Shown piece after piece: positions 5,795-13,032 of a DNA stretch of 13,032 bases (position 1 is its first letter; each line of letters begins with the position of its first letter). A program made the position numbers and the translations under genes. The stretch lies in NCBI GenBank assembly GCA_029858165.1, contig JAOUFO010000020.1, positions 1 through 13,032 on the forward strand, read 5' to 3'. The stretch comes from Deltaproteobacteria bacterium. Its GTDB lineage: Bacteria > SAR324 > JACQKK01. The notes beneath the pieces are model-generated. The model worked only from the letters and a program-made list of their open reading frames with translations. It was not told the origin of the DNA and made no database searches.

Positions 5795-8638
5795 ATGGAC
5801 CTAAAAAAAATGATCGGAAAATCAGAAGATTCCCCTCAAGGGGCCAAAAACAACAGAGGGGTGGCCTCGGGGCTGGGTGTGTTGCTGGCCAACGGCATGG
5901 AACTGTCCAAAGACAGGGAAATCATGCTGAAGGAAGGGATGGACAAAGGGCTGGCCTTTTTTGAAAAATTCAATGAATCCCGGTTGCAGTTGGCGTTTTC
6001 ATCTTTTGACGGAGAGATGAAAAAAGCCCTGTTTGAGGTGCTGTTTCTGTTGCATGTAAACGATCCCAAATGGGCACAATGGTCCTTTACAGCCGTGAAG
6101 GCCGAAACGGTGCAGGGGGTGCGCCGGGAAAAAGAGGTGGCCGCCACCGCCGATTTGTATGTGGAAGGGGCCCCCTACGGGGTGGAAGGCATAGAACGGC
6201 TTTCCCCCGTGTTCCGCAAAGAATTTGAAGCCTACGTCCAGCAGGTGTTCAACACCCCCGTATCCCCCCAATCCGGTTACGGCTACAACGCCGTGGTCAG
6301 CATTCACTCCCTGGGTTCCATCGGCACCATCGGCCATAAGTCCAAGGATTCGGACCTGGACCTGCAAGTTCAGTTTGAACTGGAACCCCTGCTGTTTGAC
6401 CCCACCCAATGGAACGATCAGATTTTCCGGGAGACCCTCAGCAGGGAAGTTTCCTGGCGGGTCACCCGGCTTCGGGTTCAGGAAGGTTTGCCCCCCGAAG
6501 CCCTCAAGGATGCTGCCACCAAGCAGGCACTGATGAACCGGGCCAGCCTGGATACCTCCCGGTCCTACCCTGTGCTGTGGAAATACCTGATCACCAGGGA
6601 ACGGGATTATTCCCAGGACCTGGCCGCCGAAAACGGCGCCACCATCCGCACCCACATCATCAATGAAATCACCACCCTGATGAAACGGGCCAGCCGACTG
6701 GCCCATGGGGAAAGCCAGAAAAAAAAGGAGGCCCTGTTCCGGGAACGGATCCAACGGATTCAACAGTATCTGTTTGACAAGTTTCCCCAAACCGAAATCT
6801 ATCTGTTCACCTGCTCCAACGATGATTACCGCCGGGGATTCCACGGCACCACCCTGGAATCCAAAGAGGCATCCGGGTCCGCCTATGAGCTTATCCTGAA
6901 TTACGAAACCCTGATGCCGGGAATTCAGATCACCCCCATGGTGCCTTCTCACTTTGTTTTGCCAAAATCCATCAACGATGATTCCGGCCGGTACGAAAAA
7001 CTGATGGATTACATCCGGTTTGACCTGATCCGGCTGTACCACCCGGTGCGGGACAGACTGGTGAATCTGGGACCCACCCCCGATATGACCCTGGAATATG
7101 TGGGCAACCACGGCGGCGCCATCTACTGGGAGGCCTTTAAAGCCTCCTCCGGCAACCTGCCCAAGGCCATATTAAACCTGTTTCGCATAGAAATGTTGCT
7201 GGACAAACGGTTTTTAAAAACCATCATCCAAATCATCAAGGATCCTCTGGAGTTCAACCGGTATGTGACCCCCAAACCGGAAGATGCCGCCAAGGAAATT
7301 GAAGAAATGGTGGAAGGCAAAACCGGCCTTCCCACCTGGGCCTTGCCGGAAATGGAAACCTTATTTCCATTGTTGTTGCAGGACCCGTGGTGGCTGCGCT
7401 ACAAGGCCCTTAAAATAGGGTTTGTGGAACCGCAGGGGGTTCCGGGCCTGGACCCGGAGGAACGCCGCCGGATTTCAGCCATCATAGACATGGCCTTCGC
7501 GCTCCATGTGCGCATATCCGATGTGTTCACCAAACCGGGAGACACCCGCCCGTTTGCCTCCTTCAGAGAAAAAGTGTTGCTGGAATTCCTTCGCCGGGCC
7601 TTCCCGCCGGTATCCCAACGGCGGACATTTCTGGAGCACATGTTTATCGGCGAGGTGCGGTCGGTCAACCATTTTGAATCCGAACTGAGAGACCTGTTCA
7701 AACGGTCCTTAAAGCGGGTCAACGACAAAATCCTGACCCTCCATTTAAAAGGCGAAGGCAACAAAAAAGAATTTGAAATCTGGTACCACTATTACCAGGA
7801 AAACTTTGAACCTGCCCCCAACGTGGTTCAGCGCACCATCATGAACCACCTGAAGGTCCCCCGGGGCAGGTTGCAGGTGGGATATAAAATCGGGGAAGGA
7901 TGGTTTTTCCGATCGTTGCAAAAACAATCCGGGGTGGGCAAGCGGTTTGATACCTTCGGCACCCTGGACCATCTGCCCGATGAGGTGGACCTGCTTGAAA
8001 ATGTGGGCTTTCTGGAAGGGCTGACCCATTGTATCATCAACGGCTATTACGGCATTTTAAACAAAGGCACCCTCAAGGAATCCCGCACCCAGCTTGAATT
8101 CCACCCCAAGTTCATGGATATGGGCAACCGGACCGACAACACCTACGCCTTTATCCGACCGGACAACGTGGAGCGGATTTTGAATCTGGTGCTTGGATTT
8201 TTTCCTTATCAGCCTTACCATTACATGGATTGCATCCGAATGAAGCGCCGGATTGATGAGGTGCTGGTGTTTGTGAATCTGCTGAAATTCGGCCGTATTT
8301 CCCTGTTGTACCGGGACAACCTGCGCACCTGGTATTGCGATAATTTTGACCACCCGGACGTGTTCAACGCGGCCCAAAAGCTTCACGGAGACAAACGGCA
8401 GTTGATGATGGCAAAGCCGATCCACATATCCCTGGCCGGGTTTTTCAAATCCAAGGGGATCAAACTGGATGACATCAAATTGGGCGCCTGGGTCAACCCC
8501 AACAGCCTGGAAACCGGTCAGGGGCTGTCCCAGGCGGTCCAAAAAGAAACCGCCCTTTCAGAAGAATTTCACCAAATCATCATGCATGTCCACGGCCCAA
8601 AACCAGCGCCTGAACCCCATGGGGAGCAACCGGAATGA
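5795..8638 (+). CDS. cyaA: Class I adenylate cyclase (CyaA type)
   Basis: The 947-residue protein is predicted to convert ATP to cAMP and pyrophosphate. The active site is of the nucleotidyltransferase fold. LGSIGTIGHKSKDSDLDLQV begins at residue 173, giving the Gly-Ser at 174-175 and the paired acidic residues Asp187 and Asp189, as in the E. coli CyaA motif GS...SDLDIWV. A second class I landmark, IYWEAFKASSGNLPKAILNL, matches the conserved 'SLWLLYKSIDSPYKSVLK' region. The C-terminal half corresponds to the regulatory region of enterobacterial CyaA. The protein is about 100 residues longer than E. coli CyaA (848). GGAGAGGGA directly precedes the ATG. It follows the cNMP-binding kinase by 43 bp and overlaps the ATL gene by ATGA, so one transcript is likely. 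No membrane segment is seen. No CRP-like regulator is in the window. Confidence 0.88.
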   Translation: MDLKKMIGKSEDSPQGAKNNRGVASGLGVLLANGMELSKDREIMLKEGMDKGLAFFEKFNESRLQLAFSSFDGEMKKALFEVLFLLHVNDPKWAQWSFTAVKAETVQGVRREKEVAATADLYVEGAPYGVEGIERLSPVFRKEFEAYVQQVFNTPVSPQSGYGYNAVVSIHSLGSIGTIGHKSKDSDLDLQVQFELEPLLFDPTQWNDQIFRETLSREVSWRVTRLRVQEGLPPEALKDAATKQALMNRASLDTSRSYPVLWKYLITRERDYSQDLAAENGATIRTHIINEITTLMKRASRLAHGESQKKKEALFRERIQRIQQYLFDKFPQTEIYLFTCSNDDYRRGFHGTTLESKEASGSAYELILNYETLMPGIQITPMVPSHFVLPKSINDDSGRYEKLMDYIRFDLIRLYHPVRDRLVNLGPTPDMTLEYVGNHGGAIYWEAFKASSGNLPKAILNLFRIEMLLDKRFLKTIIQIIKDPLEFNRYVTPKPEDAAKEIEEMVEGKTGLPTWALPEMETLFPLLLQDPWWLRYKALKIGFVEPQGVPGLDPEERRRISAIIDMAFALHVRISDVFTKPGDTRPFASFREKVLLEFLRRAFPPVSQRRTFLEHMFIGEVRSVNHFESELRDLFKRSLKRVNDKILTLHLKGEGNKKEFEIWYHYYQENFEPAPNVVQRTIMNHLKVPRGRLQVGYKIGEGWFFRSLQKQSGVGKRFDTFGTLDHLPDEVDLLENVGFLEGLTHCIINGYYGILNKGTLKESRTQLEFHPKFMDMGNRTDNTYAFIRPDNVERILNLVLGFFPYQPYHYMDCIRMKRRIDEVLVFVNLLKFGRISLLYRDNLRTWYCDNFDHPDVFNAAQKLHGDKRQLMMAKPIHISLAGFFKSKGIKLDDIKLGAWVNPNSLETGQGLSQAVQKETALSEEFHQIIMHVHGPKPAPEPHGEQPE

Positions 8639-9087
8639 TGGAATCCCTGTTCGCGGTGGCGGGGTTTGTGGTGATTGTGAGCTACACCATCAGCCGTTTG
8701 AAAACACCCCCCCTCAGCCTGAAAGCCTACACCCGGACCCATCTGGCCAGCCTGGCTTTTGGCGGCGAGGGTCTGGAGGCCCGGACAGCCGCCGCCCTGG
8801 CCATGCTGCCCAAAGGAAAGGTGATTGCTTTCAGCGAACTCGCCGTGTTGGTCCAGGGGGAAAAACAGGGAATCCAGGTGATTCACTTCCTGAAAACCAT
8901 CTCACGGGAAAACAAGCTGCCCTGGTGGCGGGTGGTGCGTAAAAAAGGGGATTGGGGGTTGCTCAACGGCTATTCACGGAATACCTATCAAAGCCAATTG
9001 TTGCAAGCCGAAGGGGTGGCGGTGGCGGAAGACCAAACCGGCCAGAAACAGGTGAACCTGGAACAATGGGAATGGCGGGAGGAATAA
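8635..9087 (+). CDS. Divergent alkyltransferase-like (ATL) protein with N-terminal hydrophobic segment
   Basis: The product has 150 residues. The C-terminal 100 match the MGMT/ATL DNA-binding domain: LPKGKVIAFSELAVLV (about 58-73), LPWWRVVRKKG (about 95-105) and QSQLLQAEGVAV (119-130). The alkyl-accepting Cys of PCHRV is replaced by Trp (PWWRVV, 96-101), so this is ATL-like rather than a suicide methyltransferase. ATL proteins bind O6-alkylguanine and hand it to nucleotide excision repair. Oddities: the usual nucleotide-flipping Tyr position is Phe66; the R-x-V-G 'arginine finger' region reads QGIQVIHF with no Arg; and residues 5-19 (LFAVAGFVVIVSYTI) form a possible membrane anchor, with about 35 more residues before the domain. 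The start at 8635 overlaps the cyclase stop (ATGA), with GGGGAG 8 nt upstream. The repair role is therefore doubtful. Confidence 0.75.
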   Translation: MMESLFAVAGFVVIVSYTISRLKTPPLSLKAYTRTHLASLAFGGEGLEARTAAALAMLPKGKVIAFSELAVLVQGEKQGIQVIHFLKTISRENKLPWWRVVRKKGDWGLLNGYSRNTYQSQLLQAEGVAVAEDQTGQKQVNLEQWEWREE

Positions 9088-9108
9088 AACCGGCGGAAAC
9101 AAAAGGGG

Positions 9109-9918
9109 CTACGGAAGTTTTTTGAGGGTGGCGCTGTTGATCACAAAATTGTGGACCAGGCCGTCCGACGGGCCGGGAATCATCAGGGTTTTTCCGTTGA
9201 GGGCCGCCCCCACCCCCGCGGCGTGGCCCAGGGTGATTCTGAATTCCCCATTGGCCTCCCAGCTTTTGGACTCCTTGGGTGTCAGCCAGATTTCCACGGG
9301 GGGATTGCGGTCCACCGATACCCGCACCCAGGTTTTCTCCACCCCGGTCAGGGTCAGCCGCAAAGCCCTGGCCGGCCGAAGATCGGTGGTGTCAGAATCA
9401 GGTTTCAACACTTCCATGGTTTGAGGGGGGTCCTCGGTTTTGGGCACCGCCTGGGAGGTGGATTCCGCCTTGGTTTCAGGGGGGGAATCCGGTGCGCTGC
9501 CGGGAGCATCATCCTGACTGAAAAGGGCCACCCCGCCCCACAACAGCAACAGCCCCACCACTCCCGCCACAATCCACTTGGGAGCAGGCATTTCAATCTG
9601 AGGCATGATTCTTACATCCCCCCCGGTCAGATTGTCGGGCACCACGGCTTCCGGCTGGGCATCCATAATTTTGTTAAACTCGCTCACCACCCATTTTTCA
9701 TCCAGCCCCACCACCTGGGCGTAATTGCGCAAAAACCCCCTGACAAACGGCATGGCGGGCAACCCGTCCAAATCCCCCTGCTCCATTTTTTCAATCAGCT
9801 TTTTGTTGATCCGGGTGTTGGCCGCAATATCAATGATGTTCAGCCCCTTGCTTTCCCGGGCTTCCCGGAGGTATTTCCCCAATGCGGCAAACTGGTCCTT
9901 CGTTTTGCTATGATCCAT
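9109..9918 (-). CDS. RodZ-like HTH membrane protein (DUF4115)
   Basis: The product has 269 residues. A Cro/C1-type helix-turn-helix of the HTH_25 kind fills about 10-72 (LGKYLREARESKGLNIIDIA, then INKKLIEKMEQGDLDGLPAM and the FVRGFLRNYAQVVGLD hallmark). A single membrane segment at about 115-134 follows, then an acidic, Pro/Ser-rich linker (135-180) and a C-terminal DUF4115 beta domain (about 185-262, ending LVHNFVINSATLKKLP). This is the RodZ layout. RodZ links MreB to the cell-wall elongation machinery, but many bacterial members are uncharacterised, so I do not assign the symbol. Translation reads leftward. It starts 60 bp after the mtnP stop and may share that transcript. No clear Shine-Dalgarno site precedes the ATG. 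Its stop lies 21 bp from that of the convergent ATL gene, with no clear terminator between. Confidence 0.85.
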   Translation of the reverse strand: MDHSKTKDQFAALGKYLREARESKGLNIIDIAANTRINKKLIEKMEQGDLDGLPAMPFVRGFLRNYAQVVGLDEKWVVSEFNKIMDAQPEAVVPDNLTGGDVRIMPQIEMPAPKWIVAGVVGLLLLWGGVALFSQDDAPGSAPDSPPETKAESTSQAVPKTEDPPQTMEVLKPDSDTTDLRPARALRLTLTGVEKTWVRVSVDRNPPVEIWLTPKESKSWEANGEFRITLGHAAGVGAALNGKTLMIPGPSDGLVHNFVINSATLKKLP

Positions 9919-9978
9919 AGGACAATCGGGGTTTCAGGGTTCAAAGGGTTTGGGGGGGACGGAAGCAAACAACCGTCC

Positions 9979-10830
9979 TTACAGATATTGGCCGATCAAA
10001 GGTTCCAGGTCTTCCCGGGTTTTTTGGGGGATTTCTGCCCGGTCGGTCACGATGGCGTATTTCAAGGCGGTTTTGCAGGTACAGGGGCGGGAGGGATCCA
10101 AATGTTTCACCGCCACGGCCAGGATTTTTTTGGCGGTTTGAATGTTGGAGCGCATCACGGCCAGCACCCCTTCAATGCTTACTTCCTCATTGGATTCATG
10201 CCAGCAATCATAATCGGTGGCCAAAGCGATGGTGCCAAAACACAATTCGGCCTCCCGGGCCAGTTTGGCTTCCTGAAGGTTTGTCATCCCGATCACCCCG
10301 CCGCCCCAGGCGCGGTACAAATTGGATTCGGCCCGGGTGGAAAACGCAGGACCTTCCATGCACACATAGGTTTCCCCCGAATGGCAAACGGCCCCTGCCT
10401 CCCTGCCGCTGCGGGCCAGCACATCCAACACATGGGGGCACACCGGGTCCCCGAACTGCACATGGGCCACAATGCCCTGACCGAAAAAGGTGGAATCCCT
10501 CAACCGGGTGCGGTCTATAAACTGATCCGGGAACACCATATGACCGGGGGCGATTTCCTGTTTCAGGCTTCCCACGGCGGATATGGAAATCAGATGGGTG
10601 GCCCCCAGCTTTTTGATGGCCCAGATGTTGGCTTTGTAGGGGATTTCGGTGGGGAGCAGCCGGTGGCCTTTGCCGTGCCGGGCCAAAAACATCACCTCCC
10701 GGCCATGCAGGCGGCCGGTGATCAGGGGGGCCGAAGTCTCCCCGAAAGGGGTGGACACCTTGGTTTCCTTCAAGTCCTCTATTCCATCAAACTCATACAG
10801 GCCGCTGCCGCCTATGATGGCAATTTTCAT
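9979..10830 (-). CDS. mtnP: S-methyl-5'-thioadenosine phosphorylase
   Basis: The product has 283 residues, the normal family length. It cleaves methylthioadenosine with phosphate to adenine and methylthioribose-1-phosphate, in methionine salvage and polyamine by-product recycling. Visible landmarks are IIGGSGLY (5-12, phosphate site), FLARHGKGH (48-56, with Arg51-His52), SISAVGSLKQEI (82-93), YVCMEGPAFSTRAES (155-169), GMTNLQEAKLAREAE (181-195, with Met182-Thr183 at the ribose) and TDYDCW (205-210). Asp206 and Asp208 match the residues that select adenine over 6-oxopurines, which argues for MTA rather than methylthioinosine. MT-x-x-PE is usual; here it is MTNLQE. The start is the ATG at 10830, with GGAAG 5 nt upstream; a longer frame to 10938 would run into the tRNA. 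The other methionine-salvage genes are not in the window. Confidence 0.93.
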   Translation of the reverse strand: MKIAIIGGSGLYEFDGIEDLKETKVSTPFGETSAPLITGRLHGREVMFLARHGKGHRLLPTEIPYKANIWAIKKLGATHLISISAVGSLKQEIAPGHMVFPDQFIDRTRLRDSTFFGQGIVAHVQFGDPVCPHVLDVLARSGREAGAVCHSGETYVCMEGPAFSTRAESNLYRAWGGGVIGMTNLQEAKLAREAELCFGTIALATDYDCWHESNEEVSIEGVLAVMRSNIQTAKKILAVAVKHLDPSRPCTCKTALKYAIVTDRAEIPQKTREDLEPLIGQYL

Positions 10831-10872
10831 ACTGCTTCCGGAAAATAAGAGGACCTGCCCCCCAGGATGGGG

Positions 10873-10893
10873 CCCGGCCAAGGTTGGGCCGGG
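10873..10893 (-). terminator. Hairpin between tRNA-Phe and mtnP (possible terminator or processing site)
   Basis: CCCGGCC (10873-10879) and GGCCGGG (10887-10893) form a perfect 7-bp GC stem with a 7-nt loop, 16 bases beyond the tRNA 3' end. No T-tract follows on the minus strand, so it may instead be a 3'-trailer structure or a Rho-independent-like stall. Confidence 0.3.
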
Positions 10894-10908
10894 GGTAGGG
10901 CGGGTAAG

Positions 10909-10981
<73 letters not shown>

Positions 10982-11021
10982 AAAATAAACTGCACGGTTT
11001 GGTCCATGTGGGCCAATAACA

Positions 11022-11051
11022 TTTATGGTGCCAATGCGGGGGGGCTGTCAA
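11022..11051 (-). promoter_or_regulatory. Sigma-70-type promoter for tRNA-Phe
   Basis: On the minus strand an exact TTGACA (11046-11051), an 18-nt spacer and CATAAA (11022-11027, 4 of 6 to the -10 consensus) lie upstream of the tRNA. The predicted start near 11015 gives a leader of about 34 nt. The spacer contains a C7 run. Confidence 0.55.
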
Positions 11052-11087
11052 GCGTTTTCAAATCAAAATGCACACAGAGGATAAAAA

Positions 11088-11147
11088 GCCCGGAGGGAAA
11101 ACCCATTGGCCCCGGAGGGAAAACCCATTGGCCCCGGAGGGAAAACC
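11088..11147 (+). repeat. 22-bp tandem repeat, about 2.7 copies
   Basis: The unit CCCCGGAGGGAAAACCCATTGG is present at 11110-11131. It is preceded by a copy with one mismatch at its first base (11088-11109) and followed by a partial copy (11132-11147) that breaks after GGGAAAACC. Each unit contains GGGAAAACCC, a short self-complementary element. The array lies between the divergent tRNA-Phe promoter and the start of the secreted repeat protein. Confidence 0.85.
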
Positions 11148-11160
11148 GGGTAAGCTGGGT

Positions 11161-11182
11161 CCGGTTTTCACCGGTTTTTTTT
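11161..11182 (+). terminator. Small hairpin plus T8 in the leader of the VCBS-repeat gene
   Basis: CCGGT (11161-11165) pairs with ACCGG (11170-11174) around a TTTC loop, and T8 follows (11175-11182). The stem has only 5 bp, so termination may be weak. No plus-strand gene precedes it, and it stands 33 bases before the presumed ATG at 11216. It could act as an attenuator or as insulation from read-through. Confidence 0.4.
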
Positions 11183-11215
11183 CAACCCAGGTTTTCATTC
11201 TCAACGGTTTTGATT

Positions 11216-13005
11216 ATGCGGCAAACTGGCAAAGACAAATTCCAGGCGGTTGGCTTGGCCCCCGAAGGGTGGCTGAAGGCAGGAAAACGGCTGGTACACA
11301 CCCTGACCGGTTTGTGGGCCGTTTTGGTCCTGGCCGGGGGAGGGCGTGCCATGGCCGCCCCTCAATTGACCTGGCAGGACTGGTGTTGCCCGCCCGCCCG
11401 GACCGGGTGGAACGCATTCAATGGGGAGCCATCTCCGCCATGATGGTGCTGACAAACCCGGAAGGAAACCTGGCCGAAGGCAGGGTTCCCGTGCGCCAGC
11501 TTTCTGTTTACACCTTAAAAGAGAAAGGTCTGCACCAGGCCGCCCATTGGAGCCTGCCAGCGGCTGTGCGCTGGATTGAACCCCTTACTCTTCCCGGGGG
11601 GGGCAAAGGGTGGCTGGCCCTATCCGGAAACCGCTGGCTGATTGCCCCCGAAACCCAGGGCCACCTGGCCTGGCGGACGGCCTGCACCTGCGCCACGGTG
11701 TTTAGCGTGGGCAAATCCCCCCTGTATCTTAACGATCCCCTGGCCCGGGATATTGACGGGGACGGCCTGCCGGAGGTGCTGTTGCCAGGCTGGAACGGGT
11801 TGGTGATTTACCGGGTTCAGCCGGGAAGCCTGACCTTAAAACCTCTGTGGCGGGATGCCTGGGTGCCGGGAGAATCCTTTTCTTCCGGCAAACGGGGGTT
11901 GGAGGCTGATTTTGACTTTCCCCGCTACACCTTGCAGGACATGAACAAAGACGGGGTGCTGGACCTGGTTCAAATTCTGCGCAACGTGCTGCTGGTCACT
12001 CAGCACCCCCCCGCCTGGGCCAAAAACGGCCCCGCCGGAGGCCCCTATTACGCCATAGAAAGCTCTCGTCTGGCCGATATGGATGCCATGGGGCTGCCCA
12101 ACAACCTTCAGGTGGCCCTTTTAAAACTGAACAACACCGGTTACAGCGGACGGGAGGCCTTTTTGCAATCCCTGTATCAGCAGATTCCGGCCTCCGGGTG
12201 GGGAAGCCATCTGAACAAAGTGATCCAGACCGCCCAGGAATCCATGCCGGTGATCTTTGCCGAGGGGGTTTCCCTGCCGGGGCTGAAGGCCCTGGAAAAA
12301 GGGGAATCCCAGGACGTGCTGGCCATAAGGGACATGAACGGCGACGGATCGGTGGATGTGCTTTATCAGCGCTCCAGCGAAGAAGGGGATGCCTTTAACC
12401 AAAAAAACCAGCTGCGGTTTTATTGGGGCGAACCCAACGGCTCCGCCCTGGTCCGGTTTACCCAAACCCCCCAGGTGTTTTTCAGTGAAGGATTGAACTT
12501 TACCTATCTGGTGGAACCCTCGGTGACCAAAAACCACACCCCAGGCCTGTTCAATGCCACCATGGAGGTGTCCCTGGGGGCACTGATCAGCTATTTCGCC
12601 ACCCACCGGGTGACCATAGACGCCCATTATTCCCCCTGGGAGGGAACCAAACTGAAGGAACCCGCTCCGGTCCATGGAAAAATCGTGTTCAAAGCCGATT
12701 TTTCCCGGGACGGAACCCGGCCCACCATCTTACTGGCTGATATCAACGGAGACGGGGTGCGGGAGTTTTTGTTCAACATCACCCCGGAGACTCTTTCGGC
12801 CTATCCCACCACCGAAACCGGACCGAACCTGGATTCCCCCATGGCGGAAGGCAAAACCCCCCTGCCCCGCCACCAGGAAAACAGCTATGTGGCGGACCTG
12901 AATGGAGACAAACGGGAGGAACTGGTGTTGTGGTTCGGCTCCGGTCTTTACGGGGAAAAAATGGCCCGCACCCTGCGGGTCATCCAATTGACCGACAAAC
13001 CCTAA
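11216..13005 (+). CDS. Secreted FG-GAP/VCBS-repeat protein, apparently frameshifted near 11380
   Basis: From ATG 11216 a signal peptide is encoded: a basic N-region, then LVHTLTGLWAVLVLAGGG with likely cleavage after RAMA (about residue 49), leading to APQLTWQD. That frame stops at TGA 11441-11443. The long C-terminal frame (stop at 13005) reads coherently from LVLPARPDRVERIQWGA at 11380 in another frame, so a single missing base after 11380 would join them as TWQD-LVLPARPD. The mature part carries calcium-loop FG-GAP/VCBS motifs: DIDGDGLPE (about 11750), DMNKDGVLD (11938), DMDAMGLPN (12076, degenerate), DMNGDGSVD (12331), DINGDGVRE (12739) and DLNGDKREE (12895). Such repeats usually fold as extracytoplasmic propellers. 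Alternatively, ATG 11440 overlaps the TGA (ATGA) with GGGGAG upstream, giving a separate 521-residue protein without a signal peptide, which I consider less likely. The function is unknown. Confidence 0.7.
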
Positions 13006-13011
13006 AAAGAA

Positions 13012-13032
13012 GTGCAGCCAGCCCGGCTGCAC
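13012..13032 (+). terminator. Hairpin after the VCBS-repeat gene, at the window edge
   Basis: GTGCAGCC (13012-13019) pairs perfectly with GGCTGCAC (13025-13032) around a 5-nt loop, starting 6 bases after the stop at 13005. The bases that would form the T-tract lie beyond the window. On the minus strand the hairpin is followed by TTCTTTTT, so it could also stop transcription arriving from the right. Confidence 0.6.

Noticed and set aside
5999..7111. 370-codon minus-strand open frame
   Set aside because: It lies wholly antisense to the adenylate cyclase, whose motifs are clear. Its product has Gly/His/Phe-rich composition typical of a shadow frame.
9151..10848. 565-codon plus-strand open frame
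   Set aside because: Antisense to both the RodZ-like gene and mtnP, and spans their intergenic gap. Its low-complexity Gly/His/Phe composition marks a codon-bias shadow.
11068..11379. Extended N-terminus for the VCBS-repeat protein in its long frame, from ATG 11068
   Set aside because: This frame translates the 22-bp repeats and the reverse-phase of the signal peptide into basic, Pro/Gly/Arg-rich sequence with no signal peptide, whereas the neighbouring frame encodes a convincing one.

Overview
The window looks like chromosomal DNA of a GC-rich Gram-negative bacterium. It encodes a lipobox lipoprotein, several Sec signal peptides or membrane anchors, a RodZ-type membrane HTH protein and a class I (CyaA-type) adenylate cyclase. 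Class I cyclases are best known from Gammaproteobacteria and also occur in some delta-type and related lineages. I cannot name the organism. I see no transposase, integrase, phage gene or CRISPR array.

Layout. Positions 1-284 (minus strand) hold the start of a poly-glycine lipoprotein with a beta-propeller-like beginning; it runs off the left edge. Positions 285-1027 are non-coding and carry three modular repeat units. A 73-residue secreted acidic peptide (1028-1249) follows, with a near-ideal terminator. Then, on the plus strand, come a LemA-family protein (1464-2126), an RluA-type pseudouridine synthase (2250-3284) ending at a probable terminator, and a membrane-anchored DUF2007-type protein (3425-3934).

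The central block is a soluble cNMP-binding/PAS/histidine kinase (4096-5751), a class I adenylate cyclase (5795-8638) and a small alkyltransferase-like (ATL) protein (8635-9087). They are tightly packed (43 bp gap, then an ATGA overlap) and probably co-transcribed. The kinase keeps the phosphate-cassette residues expected for cyclic-nucleotide binding, so the cyclase could make the ligand of the neighbouring kinase. This possible cAMP-to-two-component circuit is the most interesting feature of the window. No response regulator is visible. The ATL protein is unusual in having an N-terminal hydrophobic segment and in lacking the usual arginine finger.

The minus strand then carries tRNA-Phe(GAA) with a recognisable promoter, methylthioadenosine phosphorylase (mtnP) and the RodZ-like HTH membrane protein, which converges on the ATL gene. 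At the right end, a plus-strand secreted FG-GAP/VCBS-repeat protein (11216-13005) has its signal peptide in one frame and its mature domain in another. This suggests a one-base deletion near 11380, either real or an assembly error. It is preceded by a 22-bp tandem repeat and a small hairpin with a T-tract, and followed by a hairpin at the window edge.
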